A DNA stretch of 64,000 bases from Notospermus geniculatus (GCA_002633025.1 NMRB01000500.1:48022-112021); one strand, 5' to 3'. Numbered from the stretch's first letter, positions 23,488 to 35,000 are shown. The notes: generated from the letters alone by a model not told the origin. Program-made: numbers and translations.

Positions 23488-25026
23488 GGCCAGACTTTTT
23501 TTATACCTTGTTTAGCGCACTTCAATTTCCAGAGATTTGTAGAGGTGGTCGGAAAAAAAATAAAAATAAAAATTTATTTTCTCCCTTCACAAAAGCATTC
23601 TGTAAAACAAGCAGAGCGGAGGAAGAAATAAAAATAAAATTTTATTTCAAAATAAATATTCATTGTTCTAACCACGACAGACTATTCATAACAGGCCTCA
23701 AAATTCAGAAATTTGCCTCCACGGCATTTGTGAAAAAACTGTCCAAGGCAATTTTGAAGGCATTCATTCCAGCTTTCCTGAGTGTCCAGGCAGCGCATCC
23801 TTGAAATCCTAAGCCGCTGTTTTAGCTTGCATCTAGGCTACATGTAGTCTGTTGTTTATGCACAGGCCCCCGAAGAGTTAATCAGTAGAATATTCCTTGT
23901 ACAATTGGCGAAAAGTGAGCATAATGACCAAATCTATATTATTATTAGGCCTATATAAAAAGACTTAGCCCTAGGCCTATAGAGATTAGACTAGGCCCCC
24001 TAATTTTAGGGAGAAACTTCTCTCAAGCCATAGACAGTCAGATAAGTGGCTGTGAAAGGCCTCTCATTCATTAGACTCCACAAGTGAATTCAAATTTCCC
24101 GCCTAATACACCATATTAAAGCAAGGTATTTTCTGATTGGCTCAGCCTCTTGACATTTCTTGCAACTCAGCAGTCAAACTATAACATGATAATTTGGCCC
24201 CAAAATGGTTATCTAAGTAAAGCCTGCAATGAAATCAAAAGAGTATTGAACAAAAAGACCCAATATGAGCCTCTCATAGTGTCCATCATAGCTTATTTCT
24301 GTTAATTAGTCAGACCATCTGACCAGAAACATCGTAGGCACACACTCATGGAGATGCTGTTTGGCGCGAAGCCAACTCTGCGTGCACTGTCGGTTGTAGC
24401 CTATTCACACAAATCGACTCAATATCTCATCATAAAAATGACCCAGACGGGCAAACTTTATGTCATTGGAAAGGAAATTTCATCAGGAATCCAACCAAAC
24501 AGTTTTTGAGGCGATTTCTTTCCATCCCAGAGAGGTAAAACCAAAAGTTCAGGACACTGTAGAAGTGAAAGCTGTCCTCAAGTCGGGATTGTTGGCAACT
24601 CGCCAGTGCAATAATATGTTGGTTTGTCAACAAATGGTCAAGAAACGATTGTATTCTTAGCAAAAAGTAAGTTAGCATCACAGCTTTATCCACGGCAAAT
24701 TGTTGCCGCAGTTGATCAAGGTAATCGACGGCAATATTCGCCGATTCGGCGGTATTTGAGCCCTGCATAAGACAACGATTGTGATTGGTCTCATAGTGTG
24801 GCTCTGTTCATGATGTTAGGTGCCGTGAGCTGATTAGACTACTCAGGCGGGAAGGGCGGCGGTCGGAATAAAAATAAAGATAAAATTTTATTTTTTTTCT
24901 GTTTTGAGCAATTTTGAACGTCGGCGGGTTCGCTAAATGGTCAAAAATAAATATTTTTTTTTATTTTGTTTTTGGAATTTCGGACGTCGGCGGGTTCGCT
25001 AAACAAGGTATAAAAAAAGTCTGGCC
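23488..25026. mobile_element. Non-autonomous PIF/Harbinger-like DNA transposon, 1,539 bp
   Basis: Perfect terminal inverted repeats of about 30 bp begin GGCCAGAC and include 'ataccttgtttagcg'; the right end is their exact reverse complement. The element is flanked by TAA at 23485-23487 and 25027-25029, a 3-bp target duplication typical of the PIF/Harbinger superfamily. The motif 'cgtcggcgggttcgctaaa' occurs twice near the right end (about 24918 and 24983), and AT-rich A/T tracts lie inside both ends. No transposase-like reading frame is visible, so it would rely on an enzyme from elsewhere. It sits inside a 21-bp minisatellite and is absent from the matching site in the other repeat copy. The superfamily call rests on TSD and terminal bases only. 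Confidence 0.75.
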
Positions 25027-25098
25027 TAAAGATGAAATCATTAAACTACTGAAGAAATCATTACACTACAGATGGAATCATTACACTACAGATAAGAC
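25027..25098. repeat. Minisatellite, 21-bp unit, remainder right of transposon
   Basis: Three to four more units of the array ('cactacagatggaatcatta'), directly continuing the interrupted array. Confidence 0.75.
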
Positions 25099-26417
25099 CA
25101 AGAATAAAGAATGGAACTGAATGGGAATTGAAGCCAAACTTTGAGATTATATGAACTGATATTTGCACTATGCCATTCTGGCAGACTTCCTGTCAGAGTC
25201 TCCCTGAAGGCATGAGACTTCTCCATGGGAATATGTCCTAACAATGGAAAAACTAATACAGTTTTCTCCATCATTACCTCATGCTGCTGTTGGTTTTGTC
25301 AATCATTATGTAATAGACTGCATTCATGGTACACATGGCCATCTGTCACCACACCAGTACGTGGTGGACCATGGGAACTACAGTGCTGCCATCTAAACAT
25401 CTGATGCAAAACTAAACATTTGCCAGTTGCTGTGGTTTTGGCATCATTGGGTATACAGATACAAGGAGGGATGCCACCCTATTGTTGTGGTAAATCAAAA
25501 TTAACTGTAAAATTTTGGAAGCATTGTTGAAATGGGCTTCATGGTTCTCATTTGTAATGGATATGACCATAAATATCATTATTTCTGGGTGTATAACGGT
25601 AGCGTAGGCCTACCTCTAAACTACAACTGCTAGTGGTGGGTGACACTAGTGGCCATCTTGTGCTGCTACCTGGAGTGAGAAGAGTTCACCACATATAATA
25701 ACGTGTGCTATCTTGTTAGAGTCGATATTTTTTACCACCCTCACCAAAAACTACATTTTTATAATATTTCAAATCTACATGAAATATTGTACTGATAATG
25801 AAGGGAAAATCTGGTTTGGCCAAAAATTCAGCATATGAATCATCTTTCATTCAATTTACATAACATATTGACATTTCTAGGAAACAACGTCTGGCAAAAG
25901 TGCTGCCATCTATCTGTCATGACACTCATTTTTGAGGTTCCTGAAGGGCATATGTTCGCTGTATTACATGAATTGCTTTTGATGCCCATGACAGCTATCA
26001 GAGAAGCCTTTATTGATTTTGCTGTAATACATGTATGTATGTATGTGTGTATGGTTTTCACTTGTGCAAAGGTTGAAATGTAAATATTGCTTGATTACAT
26101 TGTCACATTGTCCATGTGACTCTGCAACGAATGCTTCCACCCCTTCAGCCCTCCCTTCAGCCCTGAGTTCTTAATTAACAATTACATATTTTTTTGAATG
26201 ATCGCCATCATTCATTGTTTAGATTTCTGATCTCTGCTTTTAGGGCACAATTTCATTTATAATTACATGTCAATACATAAGACAAATATTAGTTCACCGG
26301 GTCAGAAATGATAAAACTTATCTGTTTGCTTGTGTCACGGAAAGGTCTATATGCAGTGTCTGGCAATGACATCTCTCATTTGTTCCCAAGTTACCACGAC
26401 ATTTTGGACATTGTTTC
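25099..26417. other. Intron-like DNA of block A copy 1
   Basis: No coding region or foldback element seen. It includes a short tatg/tgtg microsatellite near 26030-26050. It matches 28121-29424 closely, with scattered substitutions and small indels. Confidence 0.6.
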
Positions 26418-26730
26418 CAGTTGGTCCACCAAAATCCTTCATCCAGTCTTTGTTTCCAGTGGGTCCACCATGTCCTTTCTACCTGGTCTTGTTTTCCAGT
26501 GGTTCCACCAAAGTCCTCCCTCCAGTATTCGTTTCCAGTGGGTCCACCATGTCCTTTCTCCAGTCTTGTATTCCAGTGGTTCCATCAAAGTCCACCCTCC
26601 AGTATTCGTTTTCAGGTGGTCCACCAAAGCCCTTTCTCCAGTCTTCTCCAGTGGATACATAAAAGTCTCTTCTCCAGTATTCCTTTCCAGTTCCACCAAA
26701 GTCCCTTCTCCAGTTCTTATTTCCAGTGAA
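26418..26730. repeat. Minisatellite, about 36-38 bp unit (copy 1)
   Basis: Tandem imperfect units around 'tttccagtgggtccacca' plus 'gtcctttctccagt'. All three frames stay open in places and give overlapping Ser/Pro-rich peptides, a side effect of the repeat. It lies just upstream of the exon acceptor. Confidence 0.85.
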
Positions 26731-26833
26731 TGGGTCCTTTACTTGGGCAAATTATCCCTTCAAAATTGTTGAAATGTTCCTCTTTATCATTTCAGAGTGA
26801 AAATTCAAAGCGTGTGGATTAAATATCTTCAAC

Positions 26834-27361
26834 ATGTCTGACCACGAAGATGGTGCTGAGGTCGATCTAGACACAACTCCTACTGCTGAGGACGTGGATA
26901 TCAAACAATGTGATTTAGAGAAGGCTCCGTCCCCCGTGGACCAAACTGATGGGGAAAATGATTCAAAAGAAAGTGTTGAACCCCAGGTAGAAGACGCAGT
27001 TGCCTCTGCTGCCCCTGAGGTGGATGTAGATCGCATGCTAGATGAGGAAAATGATAATGTTTTTGAGGATAATGCAAGCCTGGAGGTCAACTTGGGGGAC
27101 GGAAGTTCCAGGCGGACCAGTGATGTCAGTTCATTGTCTTTCCAAAATATCGTCCTGGATGACCCTGAGGGGGATCAGCAGGAACCAGAATTTGAAAGAT
27201 CCAGGAAGGATAGCGATGAAAGCACAGATTCTATACAAAATGAATTTCTAAACGAGGGCCACAATTATCTAGGTTTTGATGAAGAATTTGAGATTGCCCG
27301 TCTGAGGCCCCCAGATGATGCTGACCTCGATGTAAATATGTATAAGGATAAAGTGATGAAA
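26834..27361 (+). pseudogene. Truncated second copy of the APBA-like exon start
   Basis: This segment repeats the first 528 bases (176 codons) of the exon at 29886, with its own leader and acceptor (AG at 26794-26795). It differs at 11 positions: nine synonymous, two replacing residues (Ala/Ser and Asn/Ser). At 27361 the homology stops inside a Lys codon and the sequence jumps to the start of the next repeat unit, so the frame runs into about 38 unrelated residues and stops at 27478. Taken literally it is a truncated, non-functional duplicate. The substitution pattern shows constraint, so it is more likely the other allele of the same exon placed in tandem by assembly. Confidence 0.75.
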
Positions 27362-27794
27362 CACTTGCCTTCAACAGATGCTGTGGAGTGCTCGCTGCCC
27401 CTGAGGTGCCATATTCGCTATCGGATCAAGTGTATGCACTCACAAATGGGACGATGTCGAGTCCTCCCGAGTTCCTGATGAGTACATGGAATAGCATTGT
27501 ATAAAACATTGCATGTATCAAGCAAGAGATGGTGGGAAGAAAATTACATGATGTTTTTGTCCCAATCCAATTAACAGCGGGATGCTATAGGGATATAAGT
27601 GCTGTGTGTACTGGTTGAGACAATCAGAGAGGAAAACCATGAAATATTGATTTAGTGTTCAATAAAGCTTACTGGGTAACGCGTCCAGTTTTTCTGGTGT
27701 ATTAGTCAGACCGTAGAGACAATCACCATTATTTTAAGGTTGGCCGGCTGCCGTCATAGACAATAAGTTTCAACATTCCTGGACCACTTATGGA

Positions 27795-28120
27795 TGAAGT
27801 CTGTTCACTACAGATGAATTCGTTATGCTACAGATGAATTCGTTACACTACAGGTGAATTTATTACACTGCAGATGAATTCATTGCACTACAGATGAATT
27901 CGTTGCACTACAGATGAATTCATTGCACTACAGATGAATTCATTGCACTACAGATGAATTCATTGCACTATAGGTGAAATAATTACACTACAGATGAACG
28001 AATTCATTACACTACAAATGAAATCATGAATTCATTACACTACGGACACAGATGGAATCATCACACTACAGATGGAATCATTAATAATACACTACAGATG
28101 AAATCGTTACACTACAGATA
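27795..28120. repeat. Minisatellite, 21-bp unit (copy 2, uninterrupted)
   Basis: The same array in block A copy 2, shorter and without the transposon. Confidence 0.85.
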
Positions 28121-29424
28121 AAATCAAGAATAAAGAATGGAACTGAATGGGAATTGAACCCAAACTTTGAGATTATATGAACTGATATTTGCACTATGCC
28201 ATTCTGGCAGACTTCCTGGAGTCTCCCTAAAGGCATGAGGCTCTCCATGGGAATATGTCCTAACAATGGAAAAACTAATACATTTTTTTTCCATCATTAC
28301 CTCATGTTGCTGTTGGTTTTGTCAATCATTATGTAATAGACTGCATTCATGGTACACACGGCCATCTGTCACCACACCAGTATGTGGTGGACCAAGAACT
28401 ACAGTGCTGCCATCTAAACATCTGATGCAGAACTAAACATTTGCCAGTTGCTGTGGTTTTGGCATCATTGGGAATACAGATACAAGGAGGAATGCCACCC
28501 CGTTGTTGTGGTAAATCAAAATTAACTGTAAAATTTTGGAAGCGTTGTTGAAATGGGCTCCATGGTTCTCATTTGTAATGGATATGACCATATAATCATT
28601 ATTTCTGGAACGGTAGCGTGCCTACCTCTAAACTCAGTACTACTGCTAGTGCTGGATGACACTAGCGACCATCTTGTGCTGCTACCTCAGAGTGAGAAGA
28701 GTTCACCATATATAATAACGTGTGCTATCTCGTTAGAGTCGATATTTTTTACCACCCTCACCAAAAACCCACGTTTTTATAATATTTCAAATCTACATGA
28801 AATATCGTACTGATAATGAAGGGAAAATCTGGTTTGGCCAAAAATTCAGCGTATGAATCATCTTTCATTCAATTTACATCAACATATTGACATTTCTAGG
28901 AAACAACGTCTAGCAAAAGTGCTGCCATCTATCAGTCATGACACACATTTTTGAGGTTCCTGAAGGGAAGATGTTCGCTGTATTAATACACGTATTGCTT
29001 TGATGCCCATGACAGCGATCAGAGAAGCCTTTATTGATTTTGCTGTAATACATGTATGTATGTATGTGTGTATGGTTTTCACTTGTGCAAAGGTTGAAAT
29101 GTAAATATTGCTTGATTACATTGTCACATTGTCCATGTGACTCTGCAACGAATGCTTCCGCCCCTTCGGCCCTGAGTTCTTAATTAACAATTACATATTT
29201 TTTTGAATGATCGCCATCATTCATTGTTTAGATTTCTGATCTCTGCTTTTAGGGCACAATTTCATTTATAATTACATGTCAGTACATAAGACAAATATTA
29301 GTTCACCGGGTCAGGTTTGATAAAACTTATCTGTTTGCTTGTGTCACGGAAAGGTCTATATGCAATGTCTGGCAATGACATCTCTCATTTGTTCCAAAGT
29401 TACCACGACATTTTGGACATTGTT
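28121..29424. other. Intron-like DNA of block A copy 2
   Basis: Counterpart of 25099-26417. No gene-like content was seen. Confidence 0.6.
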
Positions 29425-29785
29425 TCCAGTTGGTCCACCAAAGTCCTCCCTCCAGTGTTCGTTTCCAGTTGGTCCACCAAAGTCCTTCATCCAGTCTTTG
29501 TTTCCAGTGGGTCCACCATGTCCTTTCTACATGTACCTGGTCTTGTTTTCCAGTGGTTCCACCAAAGTCCTCCCTCCAGTATTCATTTCCAGTGGGTCCA
29601 CCATGTCTTTTCTCCAGTCTTATTTTCCAGTGGTTCCACCAGTCCTTCCTCCAGTATTTGTTTCCAGGTGGTCCACCGAAGTCCTTTCTCCAGTCTTCTC
29701 CAGTGGATACATAAAAGTCCCTTCTCCAGTATTCCTTTCCAGTTCCACCAAAGTCCCTTCTCCAGTTCTTATTTCCAGTGAATGG
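29425..29785. repeat. Minisatellite, about 36-38 bp unit (copy 2)
   Basis: Same array in front of the intact exon, with a different number and order of units from copy 1. Confidence 0.85.
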
Positions 29786-29833
29786 GTCCTTTACTTGGGC
29801 AAATTATCCTTCCAAAATTGTTGAAATGTTCCT

Positions 29834-29885
29834 CTTTATCATTTCAGAGTGAAAATTCAAAGCGTGTGGATTAAATATCTTCAAC
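29834..29885 (+). other. Splice acceptor and 5' untranslated start of the APBA-like exon
   Basis: A pyrimidine-rich tract ending in 'tttatcatttcag' (AG at 29846-29847) precedes a short leader of 38 bases before the ATG at 29886. The same acceptor and leader occur in the upstream partial copy. The initiating ATG has context 'caacATGt', with A at -3 relative to the start, which fits animal start sites. At least one upstream non-coding exon is implied but was not identified. Confidence 0.65.
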
Positions 29886-31977
29886 ATGTCTGACCACGAA
29901 GATGGTGCTGAGGTAGATCTAGACACAACTCCTACTGCTGAGGACGTGGATATCAAACAATGTGATTTAGAGAAGTCTCCGTCCCCCGTGGACCAAACTG
30001 ACGGGGAAAATGATTCAAAAGAAAGTGTTGAACCTCAAGTAGAAGATGCAGTTGCCTCTGCTGCCCCTGAAGTGGATGTAGATCGCATGCTAGATGAGGA
30101 AAATGATAATGTTTTTGAGGATAATGCAAGCCTGGAGGTCAATTTGGGGGACGGAAGTTCCAGGCGGACCAGTGATGTCAGTTCATTGTCTTTCCAAAAT
30201 ATCGTCCTGGATGACCCTGAGGGGGATCAGCAGGAACCAGAATTTGAAAGATCCAGGAAGGATAGCGATGAGAGCACAGATTCTATACAAAATGAATTTC
30301 TAAGCGAGGGCCACAATTACCTAGGTTTTGATGAAGAATTTGAGATTGCCCGTCTGAGGCCCCCAGATGATGCTGACCTCGATGTAAATATGTATAAGGA
30401 TAAAGTGATGAAAAAATAGAACATGACAACACTGACTGTGATTCAAAAAGTGATTCACCATCGGATTATGAGTTGATACGCGAAGGTGACAATTTGGATT
30501 GTGCGCTGGAGACGTACAGCGTGGAAATGAAGAGTGTGAAATCAGACCGCAGTGAGGAATTGGATATTGATTTGACGGCTGGGAAAGAGGCCGGCTCAGG
30601 TCAGGTGTGTACTGAGCATGCTCGAACTGATATGGAGGCTCAAGATGAAATGGAGGCTGATAATCAAAATAATCATGGTAATACTGGTGTAGCAGACAGG
30701 GTAAACGAGAACATGGATGGTACACTACGTAATCGCAACAGCCTGGAAATACGGAATAACATACCTAATGCACTAGAGGTGAAACATTATGGAGAGAGTA
30801 GTGCTGAAAATGCTCGATTTTTCGCTCAGGGCAATTTGCCAAGGATACGGAAGAAATCACCTGGATTAGCCCATAGATTAGAGGAAGGTCTGTCACCTGA
30901 CGGAAGCCGAGAGCCGTCAGTGTGCTCTGACAGTAGCCGAGATTACAGTGATAGTCGTATGCCGCGTGTGTACACAGGCCACCGTGGCAGTCACAATGAG
31001 AATATCGCTATTGAAAGAGAGGTTAATTATCCTATTGATAATAGTGGTACAAATGGTTTAAATGCATGCAGTTCACCCGGTGAATTACATAGTAATTATT
31101 CCGAAAGTACTGGGTCAGTCCACGATGGTAATGCTGGGAGTACAGGCAGTCTAGGCCACGAGCATCATAGGAAAGGTCTAGATGTGGAAAATGAGTATGA
31201 TTACATTAAGTTTGCCCGGATCCACCAGGGTGATTCCTACGTCGGAATGCGTTTAGCTTACTCCAGTAGTAATGATTCTCTAAACTACAAGAGACACAGC
31301 TGGGGCGGCGTGAAGAGTGATGACGGGTCTCTTTGTGACAGCTCACGAGAGAACTCACCGCAAAAAAGTTTGAGGAGGAGGACTTCAGAAAACGGTACGA
31401 CATTTCCGATGGATTGTGACACGGTGATAAACTTGAACGAGGATAACCTGACGGAGATCCCGCTCACCGGCGATGGAACAAACATGGAAGAGAATCGCAA
31501 AATTACTCTTTCGCCGGAAACTACGGAGTGTGATAGCGCCGAAGTCGAGAGTGTTATTTCCGAGGGGAAGGATTCTTTAGGGATGCCAAATGTCGAGGAC
31601 GGTTTGTCCAGTTCTCAGTGCAGTGATGCGGAGGACGGCCCACACGAGCATGAGCTCCAGACACCGGCAGATATACTTCGTCAGCGTCAAAAAGCCGAAA
31701 TTGAGGCGGGTTTGACCAATCCGGTACATGTTCACGGAATTGCAAACATAAATGAAATGATTGACGATAGGTTACGAACGAAAACAGCTCACATGCATCA
31801 CCACCAGGGGGCGGGGCTGATAACTGACGAATTCAGTCGCGACGCTTTGGATTTAACCATGCAGGATATAAAACTAGCCATTCAAAAGAGTAAAAGCATG
31901 ACATTGAAGTCGCCGTATAAGGAGATTTCGGATACGAAAGGGAAGCAAGAGGTGGAGGAGCCTGTCTGGGTTATGAG
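29886..31977 (+). CDS. APBA/X11/Mint (LIN-10) family adaptor, N-terminal coding exon, partial, with a one-base frame break
   Basis: This is the first coding exon of a Mint/X11 adaptor. In known members a C-terminal PTB domain and two PDZ domains bind the APP tail and presynaptic or trafficking partners. The exon follows an acceptor ending at 29847 and stops at a GTGAGT donor at 31978. After correcting one base it encodes about 697 residues plus two nucleotides of the next codon. Residues 1-650 are rich in Asp, Glu, Ser and Asn and look disordered. Residues about 655-697 match the conserved segment before the PTB domain of vertebrate APBA proteins as I recall them: DIK.AI, then a basic/Thr stretch, SPY, and a final EEPVWVMR. 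The reading frame is open from 29886 to a stop at 30417 and again from 30420 to the donor; adding one A to the A6 run at 30411-30416 joins them. The N-terminal part is longer than in vertebrates. PTB/PDZ exons were not found in the window. The member number (APBA1/2/3) cannot be assigned, so no symbol is given. Confidence 0.82.
30411..30416 (+). other. A6 homopolymer causing a frame break in the APBA-like exon
   Basis: The frame reads ATG AAA AAA TAG here. With seven A it continues ATA GAA CAT GAC into the downstream 520-codon frame. A length error in the run is the simplest explanation; an allele-specific indel is possible. Confidence 0.75.
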
Positions 31978-31983
31978 GTGAGT
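31978..31983 (+). other. Splice donor of the APBA-like exon
   Basis: The coding frame reads V-M-R then TGA, but the final AGG codon is cut by a perfect donor (AG|GTGAGT). Homologous proteins continue past this VMR, so the TGA is intronic and the exon ends at 31977 in phase 2. Confidence 0.75.
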
Positions 31984-32192
31984 GAAGTAACTTTCACATC
32001 TTGACGAATTGCACTACTACGCACTCCTTCTGCAAAAAAACGCAGCAAATAAAAAGCTCAGCGCCAAATTCGGCGTTACTAGTTCTACAGACAATATGGT
32101 TGAATGTTCATCTGCACAAGCAGGAGGAAACCTGCACTGTCGAAGAGAACCGCCTTCTCTGTCACATGAAGAGTGGTCTGACCAGGGTTAAC

Positions 32193-32338
32193 GCGGTGAC
32201 AGACTGGCACGTACGCAGCACGTCCTGCAGGCGTTGCGCCAATCAGATTCTTCGGCAGGTGTTTCGCTCCGTGTTACCGCCTCTCTGATTGGCTGAACGC
32301 TTCCCCGACGCGTTGCTTACACACCAGTCTGTCACCGC
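32193..32338. mobile_element. 146-bp foldback MITE just after the exon
   Basis: Ends 'gcggtgacagactgg' and 'ccagtctgtcaccgc' pair perfectly over 15 bases; inner 'ccaatcaga' and 'tctgattgg' also pair. GC-rich. It starts 216 bases into the intron. Confidence 0.75.
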
Positions 32339-32922
32339 CTTCAGAGGTAACAGGCGCCGATGTTTCCATTGCACCACTCTGACAGCCAGGCAATTTTCAA
32401 CTGGCGCAGTGAAAATTAAGGATCTGTGGCTGCATGGTCAGTGACGGTCCAGCCCCCATTCCATCAAGTCTTAACATGACATATGTTGACTTCTGGTGGA
32501 ACTCTGCCCTGCAGAGCCTCGCATAACTTTGAACAGGTGGTATGTGTAGGCTCGAGTCTACTGACATGACTGACTGAATGGTATACACTGGACTGATTTG
32601 ATTGCAGAAGGAATGTACATGTATGCCTGTACTGCATTTTGTTTTGCATCCGGTTGTGTACGGAACATGCTCAACGTTTTGTTTTGCTTCATTGTTCCCT
32701 TGACATGAGTGCATTTCAATGTACCCGGTACTATAATCATGTGTCCCATATTCCCAGATCAGGTAATGAGGCAGTATAGAATAAGGTCATGTTTTTATGT
32801 GAATGAGTTATGAAAATAAGGCTCATGTTTTGATATCAATTTTATAAAAAAATAGGTTTAGTCATGTTATGATATGAATTATACACAACAATAGACTGTT
32901 TTCAAATTGACATAAACAACAA

Positions 32923-33119
32923 AGATCTGCACATTTCCACCGAAATCTCAACCACAACCTCGGTCTGAAACTGAATGACGTGACGTAGACAACCCCACGA
33001 CAGTGACGTCGAAGATGTTGCGTCAGACTCGACCATTGCTGAATCATGGTGGATGGCGTCACGTCATCTAGTTTCAGATCGCGGTTCTGGTTGAGATTTC
33101 GGCGGAAGTGCACAAATCT
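32923..33119. mobile_element. About 197-bp foldback MITE
   Basis: Arms share 'ccgaaatctcaacca' and 'tctgaaact.....gacgtgacg', inverted, with a short unpaired centre. Confidence 0.7.
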
Positions 33120-34609
33120 GGGAATTCGAGAATCGTCTAGATAATTGTTTAGGCTGATAAGGGATTTTGCTGTAAAATCCCACTCTCCCCTTGTCATGCT
33201 TGTAGGCATACATATAGGTATCCTAACAATGTCACATGACTGATGTCAAGGATCGACATTGACCGAGGGATAGTCCTGTGGTCCGACACACCTGGCCGCA
33301 TTCTGGTGTTTACAATCATCCATCAATACAGGTATACAATGTAGGCCTATTTCAACCCACAGTGACAGATGGTGTAGAATAGGCCTAGTGTAACAGATGT
33401 CGGGTATGTTCATACCTCTGCCCAGATGGTGCAAGAGTACTTCTCCACCCTTGGTGGTAGTACACTTGCAGGTTGCCATCTTGGCTCGCAAAGATCTTGA
33501 CTGGCTGCTCCCTGGCATGCCGGGTCCTTGACCCATGCAAACCGGGCATGCCGGACTACATTTGAACTGGGTCCAGCCAATGAAATAGGAGGAATCTGCT
33601 GATCTTACGAAACCCTCAATCGCATGGAGAGGAAGTTCCAGGTTTGAGTAGTGTCCACAGGGACAATTTGCCTCAGGAACAATTTACCGCATTAGACAGA
33701 CAGAATCGTCTGAGCTGAAAGTGACCCTTGGGGACAAATCATTATCACAAGCACCCATGGCAGTTGACCCGGATGACGCCCTCATTGGGAGGGACATAGA
33801 GGGACGCCCTCACTGGGAGGGACAGCAAATTCTCTGGGCCTGGGAACAAAAGCTGCTACAGGACCAATTTTCAGACACAAAATTCAATAAACGCTGACTT
33901 GCATGACTGAAAGTCCTGGTCCCGACTTACATAATGAAGTTGTTTTATTTTTTTGCTTTTTCAACTAATATTGCATCATATATTTCTGGCAGATTTTCTG
34001 CACCCAGCCCCCTCCTTCTCTATCACCATTTACATGTATCTTTTTGTTGTTCTGAATGTGATATGTGCACTTGGTCATGTTGGTTTCACGTTCCTTTGCT
34101 TCATATTGTTAAAACCGGGGCCATACAGGGATTTGGAACCAAGTGGTCATTGAGTGCACAACCATATTTTCCTTTCCTTTGCTCTCTTTATCTTTCTTTA
34201 CCCAATCTTTGTATTCCAGCTTCCTTATCTCAACTTCAGAGATGAATCTCTCAAATTGGTATTTAAAATTGGAAAGTGCTCATGTTGATCATTCACTATT
34301 CAGAAGGATGAATTCTGAGAAATATCTCTTCAGCATAAATTTTCTCGAAATGTGGTCAAGTTTAAGAGCGATAAAAATCTCTTCTGTGTTGTTTCCAGAA
34401 TAGAGGGCATCTCATGACTGACCCTGAAAATCTCAAGTGCTGCTCGAATTCAATGTCACTCTACTGCAATTCAAAGGGGTTTTTCCAAGTGGGCACACCA
34501 TCTACATGTCGATCTGTCACATCTTTTGATGTGAACAGAAACAACTGTTCATGTGGTTTATTGTCATGAACAATGTGGATAATTTAGACTTCACTGATGG
34601 TACCTCACT
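33120..34609. other. Intron-like or intergenic DNA
   Basis: Two short direct copies of 'gacgccctca.tgggaggga' at 33776-33823. No exon recognised. Confidence 0.45.
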
Positions 34610-35000
34610 TTTATGATTGAACCTCCCTTAGTGGACGCCTCTACCATGAGACCACCTCTCTAATGAGGACACCAAAGTTCAGTCTCAAAGGAAACGGGTC
34701 ATTTCTGTTCTTTAAACCTCTGTAAACAGATCACTGAGGTCTGTCATTAAGAGTGTACTGATGGTGCCTCCGTTTGTACAGTGGAACCTCCCTTAGTGGA
34801 CACCTCTAACAAGAGGACACCTCTCTCTTGAGGACACCAAAGTTCAGTCTCAGAGTGGCCATTTCTGGTCAGTTCAGATCTCTGTAATCAGCGCATGCAC
34901 TGATGAAGAAGGTCTGAGGACACCCATTAGTTCAGTGACTGTTGTATATTTTGACCTCTGTAGTTGGGACACTTCTCAATTATGGACAACATCAGTATGT
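34610..35000. repeat. Dispersed repeat, two tandem copies
   Basis: Two copies about 165 bases apart of 'aacctcccttagtggac' followed by 'gaggacaccaaagttcagtc'. Relatives at about 10388, 35536, 47876 and 60641. Confidence 0.65.

Larger units (their letters stand above)
22501..27361. repeat. Repeat block A, copy 1 (4.86 kb)
   Basis: Starts at 'cacttgcct' and runs to 27361, where the same start reappears at 27362. Contents in order: a 300-base non-repetitive lead, a 21-bp minisatellite, an inserted 1.54-kb transposon, about 1.3 kb of intron-like DNA, a 36-38-bp minisatellite, the splice acceptor and 176 codons of the APBA-like exon. It is 1.8 kb longer than copy 2, mainly because of the transposon and more minisatellite units. 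The junction shares about 8 bases of microhomology. Confidence 0.88.
27362..30413. repeat. Repeat block A, copy 2 (3.05 kb)
   Basis: Same order of contents as copy 1 but without the 1.54-kb transposon and with a shorter 21-bp array. At 30413 it continues without a break into the rest of the APBA-like exon, so this copy is the one attached to the intact gene. Confidence 0.88.

Noticed and set aside
24463-24768. 101-codon minus-strand frame inside the 1.54-kb transposon as a transposase
   Set aside because: Too short and shows no DDE-type or DNA-binding motif.
26308-26772. Overlapping Ser/Pro-rich frames upstream of the exon, and the same at 29317-29824
   Set aside because: They are translations of the 36-38-bp minisatellite, open in several frames at once, and lie in the intron before the acceptor.
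32001-32288. 95-codon frame following the APBA exon
   Set aside because: It starts inside the intron after a perfect donor and runs through a foldback element.
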